Origin: an uncultured Flavobacteriaceae bacterium
GTDB lineage: Bacteria > Bacteroidota > Bacteroidia > Flavobacteriales > Flavobacteriaceae
Reading direction: 5' to 3'
DNA length: 64,000 nt
NCBI GenBank assembly: GCA_947494205.1
Contig: CANLUH010000010.1
Location: 62,001 to 126,000 of the forward strand
The notes beneath the pieces were generated by a model. It worked only from the letters and a program-made list of their open reading frames with translations. It searched no databases and was not told the DNA's origin. Shown piece by piece: positions 46,039 through 56,172 of the stretch. Every line of letters starts with the position of its first letter. Position 1 is the first letter of the stretch. Made by a program: the position numbers and the translations under genes.

Positions 46039-48909
46039 TTATTTCAATTTCTTTTTTACTTCTACTTCGTGGAATGCCTCGATAGTATCGCCTTCTTTAA
46101 TATCGTTGTAGTTTTTAATTTGCATACCACAATCGTATCCTTTAGACACTTCTTTAGCATCATCTTTAAATCGTTTTAAAGAAACTAGTTCACCTGTGTA
46201 GGCAACAACTCCATCTCTAATTAAACGAATTTGAGAGCTTCTAAAGATTTTACCATTCATAACCATACATCCTGCAATAGTCCCGACTTTAGATACTTTA
46301 AAGATTTCTCTAATTTCTGCAGTACCAGTAATCTCTTCTTTAAGCTCTGGAGATAACATACCTTCCATTGCATCTTTAAGATCATTAATTGCATCGTATA
46401 TGATTGAGTACGTTCTAATATCTACTTCTTCTCTATCTGCAATAGTTCTTGCGTTTCCTACTGGTCGTACATTAAATCCTATAATAATAGCATCTGAAGC
46501 GGTTGCTAATAAGACATCACTTTCTGTAATGGCTCCAACACCTTTGTGTAAGATATTAACTTGTATTTCTTCTGTAGATAATTTCTGGAACGAATCAGTT
46601 AAGGCTTCTACAGAACCATCCACATCTCCTTTAAGGATAATATTAAGTTCTTTGAATGTTCCTAATGCGATACGACGTCCTATCTCAGCTAACGTTAATG
46701 TTTTCGTTGTACGTACATCTTGCTCACGTTGTAATTGCATACGTTTTGTTGCAATTTGCTTCGCTTCACGTTCGTCTGCAAATACATTAAATTTATCTCC
46801 TGCTTGTGGTGCTCCATCTAGTCCCAAGATAGATACTGGTGTTGATGGCCCTGCTTGTTTAACGTTGTTACCACGTTCATCTTGCATTGCCTTAACCTTA
46901 CCACTATTTTTACCTGCTAGTACGTAATCTCCAATTTTAAGCGTTCCTGCTTGTACTAATATTGTAGATACATAACCTCTACCTTTATCTAAATAGGCTT
47001 CTACCACAGTACCAACTGCTGGTTTATTAGGGTTCGCTTTAAGCTCTAATAATTCGGCTTCTAGTAATACTTTTTCAAGTAAGTCTTTTACACCAGTTCC
47101 CATTTTAGCCGAAATATCGTGAGATTGTATTTTACCTCCCCAGTCTTCAACTAATAAGTTCATCTGTGCTAAACCTTCTTTAATTTTATCTGGATTAGCG
47201 TCTGGTTTATCTATTTTGTTTATAGCAAATACAATTGGTACTCCTGCTGCTTGTGCATGAGAGATTGCTTCTTTTGTTTGCGGCATGATATCATCATCTG
47301 CTGCTGCAACAATAATTGCTATATCTGTAACTTGTGCTCCACGTGCACGCATGGCTGTAAAAGCCTCGTGACCTGGTGTATCTAAGAAGGCTATTTTCTG
47401 TCCGTTCTCTAATTCTACACCATAGGCTCCAATGTGCTGTGTAATTCCTCCAGATTCTCCTGCAATCACATTCTCTTTACGTATGTAATCTAATAAAGAT
47501 GTTTTACCGTGATCTACGTGTCCCATTACAGTAACGATTGGCGCACGTTCTATTAAATCTTCTGGCTTATCTTCTATTTCTACAATAGATTCTTCTATAT
47601 CTGCAGTTACAAATTCTACTTTGTATCCAAATTCTTCAGCTACAATAGTTAATGTTTCAGCATCTAAACGCTGGTTCATTGTTACCATCATACCAAGAGA
47701 CATACAAGCAGAGATAATTTGTGTTACTTGAACATCCATCATCGTAGCTACTTCACTTGCTGTAACAAACTCTGTTACTTTAAGGATTTTGCTTTCTGCC
47801 GCTTCAATCTTCTGATCGATTTCAGATTGCTCTCTATGTTGCTCTCTTTTATCTCTTCTATATTTAGCTCCTTTTCCTTTGCTAGATTTACCTTGAAGTT
47901 TTTCAAGTGTTTCACGCACTTGCTTTTTAACATCTTCTTCGCTAGGCTCTTCTTTTACAACAGGACGTCTAGACTGACCAGTTTTTTTACCTTTAAATCT
48001 ATCGTTTCTATTATTAGACCTATTGTTTGAATTGTTACCTCCTCCTGGTTTATTGTCTCCAGGTTTAGAGATACGACGACGCTTTCTTTTGTTTGTATCG
48101 TCTGGTTTCTTCTCTTCCTTCTTTTTCTTAGGCTTATTAAATTGAGATAAATCAATTTTATCACCTGCGATTTTAGGACCTGAAAGCTTTTGGTATTGTG
48201 TTTTTACTTTTTCCTCTACAATTTCCTCTCCTTCTGGAGTTACAATTGTTTTAGCTTCTGGTGCTGCTTTAGGAGTTTCTTTTTTAGCTTCAACTGGCGC
48301 TGCTTTTTCTTCTACCTTTGGCTTAGGCTCTTCCTTTTTTGGAGTCTCAACCTTAGCTTTTGGCTCTTCTTTTTTAGCAACTTCCTTTTTCTTAGGTTCT
48401 AAATCTATTTTACCAACAGTTTTTGGACCAGACAAAGGTTTTACAGCTTTTACAACCTCCTGTTTAGGCGCTTCTTTAACCTCTTCTACTTTAGGCGTTT
48501 CTTTTACAGGTGGCGTTTCTTCTACTACTTCTTCTTTCTTTTTTGGCTCTAAGTCTATTTTACCAATAGTTTTAGGTCCAGATAAAGGTTTGGCAGCTTT
48601 TACAACTTCTCTCCTTCTTGCCTGTTCTCTAGCTTCAATCTCTTTTTGCTTCGCTTCAAGTTCTTGCTCACGCTTAATACGTAAGTCTTCTTTCTCTTTC
48701 TGCTTTGCTTCGCTGACTTCTTGAGAGGCTACTTTTTTACTAGCATCTGTTTGAAACTCATCAGAAAGTATTTTATACGTTTCTTCAGAAATTTTCGTAG
48801 TCGGGCGCTTCTCGATATCGACACCTTTGGAATCTAAAAATTCCACAGCACGATCTAAAGAGATGTTAAGCTCACGTAATACTTTATTTAATCTAATCGT
48901 TTCAGCCAT
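46039..48909 (-). CDS. infB: Translation initiation factor IF-2
   Basis: 956 residues. GTPase that brings initiator tRNA to the 30S subunit. The N-terminal third is low-complexity Lys/Glu/Pro (repeated [16 protein letters not shown]-type blocks) followed by a basic Arg/Asn stretch, as usual for Bacteroidota IF-2. The G domain from about 455 has [46 protein letters not shown] and [11 protein letters not shown]. Domains II-IV follow, ending [13 protein letters not shown]. The last gene of rimP-nusA-infB, 38 bases after nusA, with a strong terminator. Confidence 0.98.
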   Translation of the reverse strand: MAETIRLNKVLRELNISLDRAVEFLDSKGVDIEKRPTTKISEETYKILSDEFQTDASKKVASQEVSEAKQKEKEDLRIKREQELEAKQKEIEAREQARRREVVKAAKPLSGPKTIGKIDLEPKKKEEVVEETPPVKETPKVEEVKEAPKQEVVKAVKPLSGPKTVGKIDLEPKKKEVAKKEEPKAKVETPKKEEPKPKVEEKAAPVEAKKETPKAAPEAKTIVTPEGEEIVEEKVKTQYQKLSGPKIAGDKIDLSQFNKPKKKKEEKKPDDTNKRKRRRISKPGDNKPGGGNNSNNRSNNRNDRFKGKKTGQSRRPVVKEEPSEEDVKKQVRETLEKLQGKSSKGKGAKYRRDKREQHREQSEIDQKIEAAESKILKVTEFVTASEVATMMDVQVTQIISACMSLGMMVTMNQRLDAETLTIVAEEFGYKVEFVTADIEESIVEIEDKPEDLIERAPIVTVMGHVDHGKTSLLDYIRKENVIAGESGGITQHIGAYGVELENGQKIAFLDTPGHEAFTAMRARGAQVTDIAIIVAAADDDIMPQTKEAISHAQAAGVPIVFAINKIDKPDANPDKIKEGLAQMNLLVEDWGGKIQSHDISAKMGTGVKDLLEKVLLEAELLELKANPNKPAVGTVVEAYLDKGRGYVSTILVQAGTLKIGDYVLAGKNSGKVKAMQDERGNNVKQAGPSTPVSILGLDGAPQAGDKFNVFADEREAKQIATKRMQLQREQDVRTTKTLTLAEIGRRIALGTFKELNIILKGDVDGSVEALTDSFQKLSTEEIQVNILHKGVGAITESDVLLATASDAIIIGFNVRPVGNARTIADREEVDIRTYSIIYDAINDLKDAMEGMLSPELKEEITGTAEIREIFKVSKVGTIAGCMVMNGKIFRSSQIRLIRDGVVAYTGELVSLKRFKDDAKEVSKGYDCGMQIKNYNDIKEGDTIEAFHEVEVKKKLK

Positions 48910-48947
48910 AAATTGCCTTTAACCTTTAATTTTACTCCAAATATATG

Positions 48948-50180
48948 TTAATCTTCGAACTCTTCCTTAAGAATTCTAATAACATCTAGAATTGTTTCCT
49001 CTTCTAGGTCTGTTCTTTTTACTAAATCTGCAACGTCTTGTTCTAAAACACTTTTTGCAGTATCCATTCCTACTTTACTAAATTCTTCAATTACCCATCC
49101 TTCTATTTCATCTGAGAATTCAGTTAATTCTACATCTTCTTCCGCTCCTTCTCTAAACACATCAATCTCATAACCAGTTAATTGACCTGCTAAACGAATA
49201 TTATGTCCACCACGTCCAATAGCTTTACTTACTTCTTCTGGTTTTAAAATAGCTTCTGCGCGTTTATTCTCTTCATCTATTTTAATAGACGTTACTCTTG
49301 CAGGGCTTAATGCTCTAGTAATATATAATTGTAAATTACTTGTAAAATTAATTACATCTATATTTTCGTTTCCTAATTCACGAACTATTCCATGAATTCT
49401 AGATCCTTTCATACCTACACATGCTCCAACTGGATCAATTCTATCATCGTAAGAATCTACAGCTACTTTTGCTTTTTCTCCGGGTATTCTTACTACGTTT
49501 TTAATAGTAATTAAACCATCGAATACTTCTGGTATTTCCGATTCAAATAATTTTTCTAAGAACTTAGGCGATGTACGAGACATTATTATAGCTGGCTTAT
49601 TACCTTTAAGCTCTACGCTATCTATAATTCCTCTTACGTTATCTCCTTTTCTAAAGAAGTCTGAAGGTATTTGCTTATCTTTTGGTAAAATAATCTCGTT
49701 ACCTTCATCATCTAATAAAATTACTGCTCTATGACGAATATGGTGCACTTCGGCAGTATAAATATCTCCTTCTAAATCTTTAAATTGTTTAAAGATGTTA
49801 GTATTATCATGTTCATGTATTTTAGAAATTAAGTTTTGGCGTAATGCTAAAATTGCTCTACGTCCTAAATCTATTAATTTCACTTCTTCCGATACATCCT
49901 CTCCTACTTCAAAATCTGGCTCTATCTTACGTGCTTCAGATAATGATATTTCTTGATTTGGTTCTTCTACGTCTCCGTCTGCTACAACTATTCTATTTCT
50001 CCAAATTTCTAAATCCCCTTTATCTGGGTTTATAATTATATCGAAGTTATCATCATCTCCAAACTTCTTTTTTAAAGCATTTCTAAAAACATCTTCTAGA
50101 ATTGCCATTAACGTCACACGGTCGATTAATTTATCGTCTTTAAATTCCGAAAACGATTCAATTAACGCAAGATTTTCCAT
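48948..50180 (-). CDS. nusA: Transcription termination/antitermination factor NusA
   Basis: 410 residues. N-terminal RNA polymerase-binding domain (LIDRVTLMAILEDVFRNALKKK), S1 domain (GDIYTAEVHHIRHRAVILL), and two KH domains (EIPEVFDGLITIKNVVRIPG, PVGACVGMKGSRIHGIVREL, VSKAIGRGGHNIRLAGQLTG). The C-terminus lacks the acidic AR2 repeats of E. coli, as in most bacteria. NusA modulates pausing and hairpin termination, relevant to the hairpin upstream of rimP. Begins 12 bases after rimP. Confidence 0.98.
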   Translation of the reverse strand: MENLALIESFSEFKDDKLIDRVTLMAILEDVFRNALKKKFGDDDNFDIIINPDKGDLEIWRNRIVVADGDVEEPNQEISLSEARKIEPDFEVGEDVSEEVKLIDLGRRAILALRQNLISKIHEHDNTNIFKQFKDLEGDIYTAEVHHIRHRAVILLDDEGNEIILPKDKQIPSDFFRKGDNVRGIIDSVELKGNKPAIIMSRTSPKFLEKLFESEIPEVFDGLITIKNVVRIPGEKAKVAVDSYDDRIDPVGACVGMKGSRIHGIVRELGNENIDVINFTSNLQLYITRALSPARVTSIKIDEENKRAEAILKPEEVSKAIGRGGHNIRLAGQLTGYEIDVFREGAEEDVELTEFSDEIEGWVIEEFSKVGMDTAKSVLEQDVADLVKRTDLEEETILDVIRILKEEFED

Positions 50181-50192
50181 AACTCTACTGAA

Positions 50193-50654
50193 TTAAAATT
50201 TTATCATCACTTTTGCTTCTACAATATCGTCGTAAGCAATATTTCTTTTCTTTTTAACGGTTACCTTACCTTTACCAACTGGTTTAGGCTCTCTGGCTTT
50301 CCATTCCACATCTATAGCTTCCTCCGAAGCGTTTGTTAATTCTCCTTCTATTGTTTCAGTTTGCATTTTCACTTCTAAAGTACGCCCAATATTCTTTTTA
50401 TATTGTCTTGGCAACTTTAAAGGTGAAGCCGCTCCTGCGGAAGCAACTTCAAGAGAAAAGTCTTGTTCTTCTCTATCTAAATTATGTTCTATAGCTCTAC
50501 TAATAAACATACAATCTTCTACTTTAACACCACTATCGCCATCGATAATAATATTAATCAAATTTGCACCAGAAATAGAGAAATCTATTAAGAATAAATC
50601 CTCTCTTTCTTGCAAAGCTTCTTCTAGTAAATCTTTAACTGTTGTTATAAACAT
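50193..50654 (-). CDS. rimP: Ribosome maturation factor RimP
   Basis: 153 residues. 30S maturation factor with an N-terminal alpha/beta domain (LFLIDFSISGANLINIIIDG, GVKVEDCMFISRAIEHNLD, FSLEVASAGAASPLKLPRQY) and a C-terminal SH3-like domain (GRTLEVKMQTETIEGELTNA). First gene of the conserved rimP-nusA-infB operon, preceded by a short leader with a terminator-like hairpin (50665-50690) and a -7 box at 50717-50724. Confidence 0.96.
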   Translation of the reverse strand: MFITTVKDLLEEALQEREDLFLIDFSISGANLINIIIDGDSGVKVEDCMFISRAIEHNLDREEQDFSLEVASAGAASPLKLPRQYKKNIGRTLEVKMQTETIEGELTNASEEAIDVEWKAREPKPVGKGKVTVKKKRNIAYDDIVEAKVMIKF

Positions 50655-50664
50655 TTTTAAGTAT

Positions 50665-50690
50665 AAAAAGAGGGGACTTCACGTCCCCTC
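50665..50690 (-). promoter_or_regulatory. Attenuator-like hairpin in the rimP-nusA-infB leader
   Basis: On the minus strand: 8-bp G/C-rich stem GAGGGGAC / GTCCCCTC, loop GTGAA, followed at once by five T. It ends 10-15 bases before the rimP ATG at 50654. No gene upstream on this strand could be terminated by it, since the next gene (50920) is divergent. So it is best read as a leader terminator controlling entry into the operon. Inference from geometry. Confidence 0.65.
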
Positions 50691-50716
50691 ACCTTTCTTA
50701 TTTTCTTTCAACGGTG

Positions 50717-50724
50717 CAAATATA
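50717..50724 (-). promoter_or_regulatory. Probable -7 box of rimP-nusA-infB
   Basis: TATATTTG (followed by C) on the minus strand, a full match to TAnnTTTG. It sits 27 bases upstream of the leader hairpin. No TTTG at the right distance for a -33 box. Confidence 0.55.
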
Positions 50725-50919
50725 CACTTTTTTATTGATTTTCATAACGTAAACCGCCTAGCTTTATAAATAAAAATATGTACACTAAAGATTTAACATA
50801 GTAAATACGCATTAGTATTTCTTTTTTCTGAATGCAACGGAACTTTCTAGTTAGTAACACATTACTAAAAACTCGTTTTTTTTTACTAAATTTATAGAAC
50901 CACACTAAATCATACTTTT

Positions 50920-51744
50920 ATGAAAAAATTATTAGTTCCTACAGATTTTTCAAACGAAGCAGAAAATGCCATTAAGGTTGCAGCGCAATTGGCAAAAAAG
51001 CATAATTGCGAGCTCATTTTACTACACATGCTAGACTTACCTCTTAGTCAACTTAACGATGGCGGCACACCTACAGATTTACCAGAAGCTGTTTATTTTA
51101 TGAAACTAGCACATAAACAGTTTGAAACTGTAATGGATAAATCTTACTTAGAAGGCATTACGGTGCATGAAATGGTAGATTTTCATGATATTTCTAGAGG
51201 AATTTTAGATACATGTAAAACTCATGATGTTGATTTAATTGTTATGGGATCGCATGGTGCCAGCGGACTTAAGGAAATGTTTATTGGATCGAATGCTGAA
51301 AAAATTGTCCGTACTTCCGAAACCCCTGTTTTAGTTATTAAAAATGAACACACTGATTTTAATATTAGAGAATTTGTTTTTGCTTCTGATTTTAAAAACG
51401 ACAATAAGGAAACTTATAAACAGGCTATAAAACTCGCTGAAGCTTTTAATGCTAAAATTCACTTACTTATGGTAAATACTGTTGCTAATTTTACGACTAC
51501 TGCAGATGCTAAGGTTAGAATTAGTGAATTTATTCAGGATACTACTTTTAAAAATTATACGATTAATATTTATAATGATGAAACTGCAGAAAAAGGCATT
51601 TTAAATTTTTCTCATATTATAAATGCCGACCTAATTGGTATTAGTACACATGGCAGGCAAGGTATTGCACACTTTTTTAACGGCAGTTTAAGTGAAGACA
51701 TTGTTAATCACGCTAAAAGACCAGTGATTACTTTTAAGATTTAA
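50920..51744 (+). CDS. Universal stress protein, two UspA domains
   Basis: 274 residues, tandem UspA. The first domain (1-147) starts KKLLVPTDFSNEAENAIKVA and ends with the ATP-binding loop GSHGASGLKEMFIGS (G-2x-G-9x-G-S). The second (about 150-274) starts FVFASDFKNDNKETYKQA and has STHGRQGIAHFFNGS, where Ser replaces the first glycine of the loop. Such proteins bind ATP and act in stress survival. Divergent from rimP, with a shared terminator with tRNA-Gln at its end. Confidence 0.93.
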   Translation: MKKLLVPTDFSNEAENAIKVAAQLAKKHNCELILLHMLDLPLSQLNDGGTPTDLPEAVYFMKLAHKQFETVMDKSYLEGITVHEMVDFHDISRGILDTCKTHDVDLIVMGSHGASGLKEMFIGSNAEKIVRTSETPVLVIKNEHTDFNIREFVFASDFKNDNKETYKQAIKLAEAFNAKIHLLMVNTVANFTTTADAKVRISEFIQDTTFKNYTINIYNDETAEKGILNFSHIINADLIGISTHGRQGIAHFFNGSLSEDIVNHAKRPVITFKI

Positions 51745-51764
51745 CCTGAAAAATATTATAAAAT

Positions 51765-51796
51765 AAAAAAGTCTTCCAAAATTGGAAGACTTTTTT
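51765..51796. terminator. Bidirectional terminator between the Usp gene and tRNA-Gln
   Basis: Perfect 15-bp stem AAAAAAGTCTTCCAA / TTGGAAGACTTTTTT with loop AA. Lies 20 bases after the Usp stop and 2 bases after the tRNA 3' end, so it can stop both. Confidence 0.92.
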
Positions 51797-51797
51797 G

Positions 51798-51870
51798 TTG
51801 GCCCACTAGGGCTCGAACCTAGACTCTTCGGTACCAAAAACCGACGTGTTGCCAGTTACACCATAGGCCA
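51798..51870 (-). tRNA. tRNA-Gln (anticodon TTG)
   Basis: 73 bases, CCA not encoded. Acceptor stem TGGCCTA / TGGGCCA, D arm GTGT-AACTGGCA-ACAC, anticodon stem TCGGT / ACCGA with loop TTTTGGT (anticodon TTG, reading CAA/CAG), T arm CTAGG-TTCGAGC-CCTAG, discriminator A. The promoter is directly upstream and a terminator follows. Confidence 0.96.
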
Positions 51871-51887
51871 GTAACTGTTTGCGGGTG

Positions 51888-51918
51888 CAAATATAAAACG
51901 AATAATAATATCTGCAAA
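51888..51918 (-). promoter_or_regulatory. Bacteroidota promoter of tRNA-Gln
   Basis: Minus-strand TTTG (51915-51918), exactly 19 bases, then TATATTTG (51888-51895), followed by GCACC. Complete match to consensus, 17 bases before the mature tRNA 5' end. Confidence 0.8.
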
Positions 51919-52016
51919 CATTTATTTAAAAAAATATTTTAAAATCCTTAACGTTAACTTAAAAATGAGTCCCGTTTAATAATTATTACTAAATTCGCCA
52001 TCATAATAAATAAGAC

Positions 52017-55000
52017 ATGTCAATGACTTCAATTAACTTTAAAAAATGGAACAACATATTAGGTTGGTTCGCTTTTTTAATTGCATTAATAACTTATAGT
52101 TTAACAGTAGAACCTACTGTGAGTTACTGGGATGCAGGAGAATACATATTAACTTCTGCTAAATTACAAGTAGGACATCCGCCAGGAGCGCCATTATTTC
52201 AAATGCTAGGTGCTATGTTCTCTACTTTTGCTTTTAACCCAGAACAAGTTGGGTTAATGCTTAACATGGTTAGTGCTGTATCTAGTGCTTTTACTATTTT
52301 ATTTATGTTTTGGAGTATTACTTTATTACTTAAACTAGTAACCAAAGACGATAAATTAACAGACGGAAGAATAAAAGCAATCCTTGGAAGTGCTTTAGTA
52401 GGTAGTTTAGCTTTTACATTTACAGACTCGTTTTGGTTTAACGCTGTAGAGACAGAAGTATATGCTATGGCTACACTAATCATGGCTATTTTATTTTATT
52501 TAGCACTGAGATGGGAAGGCGACATGAACACGCCTCGCGGCAATCGCTGGCTAATTTTAATAGCTTTTGTTATTGGGCTATCATTTGGAGTTCACTTTAT
52601 GGGATTATTAACAATCCCAGCTATAGGATTAATCTACTTTTTTAAGAACTATAAAAAAGTAACATTATTAAATTTCATTGTCGCTAATGTTGTTTCTGTT
52701 GCTATTTTATTATTCATATTCAAATTATTAGCACCTAATATCCTTAGGTTTTTTAGTGTTTTAGAAATTTTCTTTATAAACTCTATTGGCTTACCGTTTA
52801 ATTCTGGCTCTGTAATTGCTGGACTTGTTTTAATTGCTGCAGTATACTTTGGCTTAAAATATACACGTCAAAAAGGATATAAACACATAAATACAGGTAT
52901 ATTATGTGTTACATTTATAGTTATTGGCTTCTCTTCTTGGTTAATGCTACCTATTCGTGCTAACGCAAATGTTGTTATTAATGAGAATAATCCTTCTAGT
53001 GCAAGAGAGCTACTTGCTTACTATAATTTAGAACAATATCCTGAAACACATTTATTCTACGGTCCTTTATTTACAGATCAATATTCTGGATTAGATGAAA
53101 GCACACCTTATGTAGATGATAAGCCTAAATACGAGAAGGATGAAAAAACAGGAAAATACATTGTAGTTAACGACTGGAAAAAAGCAAAACAGAATTATAA
53201 TTCTGAACATGCTTCTATTTTACCAAGAATGTGGAGTGGCGAAAATGCAGAGAACTATTTAATGTTTTCCGGATTCTTAGATTTCAACATTAAACCTGAA
53301 TACACTATAGACCCTACAACAAAACGTTTAATAGAACAGTTTATTTACCAACTTAACAAAGGGGAACTAAGTGAAAGTGAGTATGAGCAATTTGCACAGA
53401 AATATGACAAAGAATTAAGGATTTACACTAGTGAAGGCTTAAATCAAATTAAATCGATAATCGCTCAATTTAAAAATGAGGTAGCTAAAGGTAATGTAGA
53501 TTATGAAGGCTATGCTAATTTTTTAAAGGAATATGGCCAAGCCTATTTAGATGTCGAAAAACCTTCGCTTGCTAGTAATATTGCCTACCTATTCGAATAT
53601 CAATTAGGATACATGTATTGGCGTTATTTTATGTGGAACTTCACAGGACGACAAGATGATATACAAGGTAAGTATGACAATCATGGTAACTGGATTAGTG
53701 GTATTGATGCTATAGATGCTAAATTTCTGGGGATGTCTCAAGACAATTTACCTAGCGATGTAAAAAACAATAAAGCTAGAAACACGTATTATTTTTTACC
53801 TCTTCTATTTGGTCTTATTGGACTATTCTTCCTGTTAAATAAAGATAGAAAAACCTTTTGGGTATTGTTAGTCTTTTTCTTGTTTACTGGTTTAGCCATA
53901 CAAGTTTATACGAATGTACGTCCTTTTGAGCCTAGAGAACGAGATTATTCTGTTGTTGGTTCCTTTTATGTTTTTGCAATCTGGATTGGATTTAGCGTTT
54001 ATGCTATTTACGATACAATACAAGATAAAATAAAAACACCTCTTTTAGCACCTGCAATTACTTTAGTCTGCATTTTATTAGTACCAACAATTTTGGCTGC
54101 CAACAACTGGGATGACCACGACCGATCAGATAAATATACAGCCAGAGCAATGGCTAAAAAGTATCTAGATTCTTGTGCCGAAAACGGTATATTATTCTCA
54201 ATTGGAGATAACGATACCTTTGCGCTTTGGTATGCTCAAGAAATAGAAGGCTACAGAACCGATGTTCGTGTTGTAAACACTAGTTTATTTCAAACCGATT
54301 GGTATATAGATCAAATGAAACGTAAAGCTTACGACAGTGACCCTATACCATCGCAACTAACACACGACCAATACAAATTAGGTACCAGAGAGTATATTAT
54401 AAAACGTTTAACTTACACAGACCCAAGAACAGGAGAAGATAAACGCATTTACAGCAGAGACACTTTAATGATTAAAGACTTTATGGCTTTTGTATCTAAC
54501 GAAAACCCAAAAACTAAAGTTAAAAGTGTATTAGAACTGGAAGGAGACGATCCTAATCAATACCCTTCTCAATACAAAAACCTTAACTATTTTCCTGTAG
54601 AGAATATTAGAATACCTGTTAACAAGGCTAATGTTTTAGAACATGGCATTGTAAAACAAAAAGATGCAGGTCAAATTGTACCTTACATAGATATTAAAAT
54701 TAAAGAGAGTGCAATTTACAAGCAACGTTTATTAATGTTAGATGTTGTAGCTAATAACGACTGGAAACGCCCTATTTACTTTACTGGCGGTGCTTTTGGG
54801 TCGGACGATTATATCTGGATGGAAGACTATCTACAATTAGATGGTATGGTTTATAAGTTAGTACCTATTGCCACACCAGTAGATCGTGCAAATCCATTTG
54901 ATATGGGTCGTGTAGACACAGAACTCATGTATAATAAAGTTAAGAATTGGGACTGGGGAAATAGTGGCAGTGACGCTATTTACCATGACCCAGAAACTAG

Positions 55001-55508
55001 AAGAAACTCTATTACATACCGTGGAAATCTTGCGCGATTAATAGAACAGTTAATTAAAGAAGAGCAATTAGAAAAAGCAGAAGAAATAGCAGATATTGCT
55101 ATGACTAACATGCCTGTGGATAAATTTGGCTATTACACACTTCTTGAACCCTATATAGGTGCTTACTACGAAACAGGAGCAAAAGAAAAAGCGAGACAGC
55201 TTTTCAAAGAAGTTGCTACTAAATACCAAGAAAACTTAACGTATTATAGCGAATTAAATAGAGAGCAGCAACGCTCTAATTTAATTGAGATTTATACAGA
55301 TTTAGAACGCTATAGAGCACTTATTATAGTGTTAGCAGAGTACGATGATGACTTTGGTGAAAAAGAGTTTTTAATCTTCCGTAACTACGAACAGTTATTT
55401 GAAGAGGTAATGCCACAAGAAGAACAACAGCCAACAAGAGAAGAATTAGATTTATCCATAGAAGATTTAATTTCTAGAGATAGTAGTATTATTAATGTAG
55501 AAGATTAA
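52017..55508 (+). CDS. DUF2723 multi-pass membrane protein (GT117-like)
   Basis: 1163 residues. DUF2723 family: about ten or more membrane helices in the first 330 residues and again around 600-700, with the signature YSLTVEPTVSYWDAGEYI near 27 and VGHPPGAPLFQMLG. Soluble parts include RPFEPRERDYSVVGSF and ENGILFSIGDNDTFALWYAQEIEGYRTDVRVVNTSLF. The C-terminus has TPR-like helices (LEKAEEIADIAMTNMP). The family is linked to glycosyltransferases of type C fold and is thought to act on surface glycans or protein glycosylation at the cytoplasmic membrane; the substrate here is unknown. It forms a pair with the deacetylase gene 3 bases downstream. Confidence 0.92.
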   Translation: MSMTSINFKKWNNILGWFAFLIALITYSLTVEPTVSYWDAGEYILTSAKLQVGHPPGAPLFQMLGAMFSTFAFNPEQVGLMLNMVSAVSSAFTILFMFWSITLLLKLVTKDDKLTDGRIKAILGSALVGSLAFTFTDSFWFNAVETEVYAMATLIMAILFYLALRWEGDMNTPRGNRWLILIAFVIGLSFGVHFMGLLTIPAIGLIYFFKNYKKVTLLNFIVANVVSVAILLFIFKLLAPNILRFFSVLEIFFINSIGLPFNSGSVIAGLVLIAAVYFGLKYTRQKGYKHINTGILCVTFIVIGFSSWLMLPIRANANVVINENNPSSARELLAYYNLEQYPETHLFYGPLFTDQYSGLDESTPYVDDKPKYEKDEKTGKYIVVNDWKKAKQNYNSEHASILPRMWSGENAENYLMFSGFLDFNIKPEYTIDPTTKRLIEQFIYQLNKGELSESEYEQFAQKYDKELRIYTSEGLNQIKSIIAQFKNEVAKGNVDYEGYANFLKEYGQAYLDVEKPSLASNIAYLFEYQLGYMYWRYFMWNFTGRQDDIQGKYDNHGNWISGIDAIDAKFLGMSQDNLPSDVKNNKARNTYYFLPLLFGLIGLFFLLNKDRKTFWVLLVFFLFTGLAIQVYTNVRPFEPRERDYSVVGSFYVFAIWIGFSVYAIYDTIQDKIKTPLLAPAITLVCILLVPTILAANNWDDHDRSDKYTARAMAKKYLDSCAENGILFSIGDNDTFALWYAQEIEGYRTDVRVVNTSLFQTDWYIDQMKRKAYDSDPIPSQLTHDQYKLGTREYIIKRLTYTDPRTGEDKRIYSRDTLMIKDFMAFVSNENPKTKVKSVLELEGDDPNQYPSQYKNLNYFPVENIRIPVNKANVLEHGIVKQKDAGQIVPYIDIKIKESAIYKQRLLMLDVVANNDWKRPIYFTGGAFGSDDYIWMEDYLQLDGMVYKLVPIATPVDRANPFDMGRVDTELMYNKVKNWDWGNSGSDAIYHDPETRRNSITYRGNLARLIEQLIKEEQLEKAEEIADIAMTNMPVDKFGYYTLLEPYIGAYYETGAKEKARQLFKEVATKYQENLTYYSELNREQQRSNLIEIYTDLERYRALIIVLAEYDDDFGEKEFLIFRNYEQLFEEVMPQEEQQPTREELDLSIEDLISRDSSIINVED

Positions 55509-55511
55509 CTA

Positions 55512-56168
55512 TTGGTTTTATTTCCTGTAAAAATACCACGATTTATAAAGCGAATTTTCCCAAACTATGTTTGGGATTTTTCGTCTAAGGACAAAACGCT
55601 TTATCTTACTTTCGATGATGGACCAACGCCAGAAATCACTGCATGGACATTAAATATTCTTAAAAACTATAACGCTAAAGCGACCTTTTTTTGTATTGGT
55701 AACAATGTTAAAAAGCATCCCGATATTTTTAATAGTATAATAACCGAAGGACATCACATAGGCAATCATACACATAATCATTTAAAAGGCTGGAAAACGT
55801 CTAAAACTAATTATATAAAGGATGTACAACAGGCACAACATTGTATTAACACCACAATAATTGGAAATGAGATAGACTTAAAAACAACACTATTTAGACC
55901 ACCTTTTGGAAAAATAAAAAACAGTCAAGCTAAAACACTAATAGCTTTAGGGTATAAAATTATAATGTGGAGTGTTATTTCTGTAGACTGGGAACAAAAA
56001 CTACCTAAAGAACAGTGCTTAAAAAATGTTATTAAACATACTACTAACGGTAATATTATTGTATTTCACGATAGTTTGAAGGCTTCAAAAAACATGCAAT
56101 ACACTCTACCAAAAGTATTAGAACACTTTAGTAACAAAGGGTACACTTTTAAAGCAATACCTTATTAA
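55512..56168 (+). CDS. Polysaccharide deacetylase family protein (NodB domain)
   Basis: 218 residues from a TTG start directly after the DUF2723 stop; no ATG is available before the conserved domain. NodB/carbohydrate esterase 4 motifs: YLTFDDGPTPEITAW (catalytic Asp and metal Asp), HHIGNHTHNHL (metal His pair), RPPFGKIKNSQ, and FHDSLKAS near the end. It removes N- or O-acetyl groups from polysaccharides or peptidoglycan. No signal peptide is seen (FPVKIPRFIKRIFPNYVW precedes the domain), so location is unclear; coupling to the DUF2723 protein suggests work on the same glycan. Confidence 0.92.
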   Translation: MVLFPVKIPRFIKRIFPNYVWDFSSKDKTLYLTFDDGPTPEITAWTLNILKNYNAKATFFCIGNNVKKHPDIFNSIITEGHHIGNHTHNHLKGWKTSKTNYIKDVQQAQHCINTTIIGNEIDLKTTLFRPPFGKIKNSQAKTLIALGYKIIMWSVISVDWEQKLPKEQCLKNVIKHTTNGNIIVFHDSLKASKNMQYTLPKVLEHFSNKGYTFKAIPY

Positions 56169-56172
56169 ATAA

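Noticed and set aside
46400-46927. 175-residue plus-strand frame opposite infB
   Set aside because: Antisense to the conserved GTPase and domain regions of IF-2; translation resembles no protein and no promoter was found.
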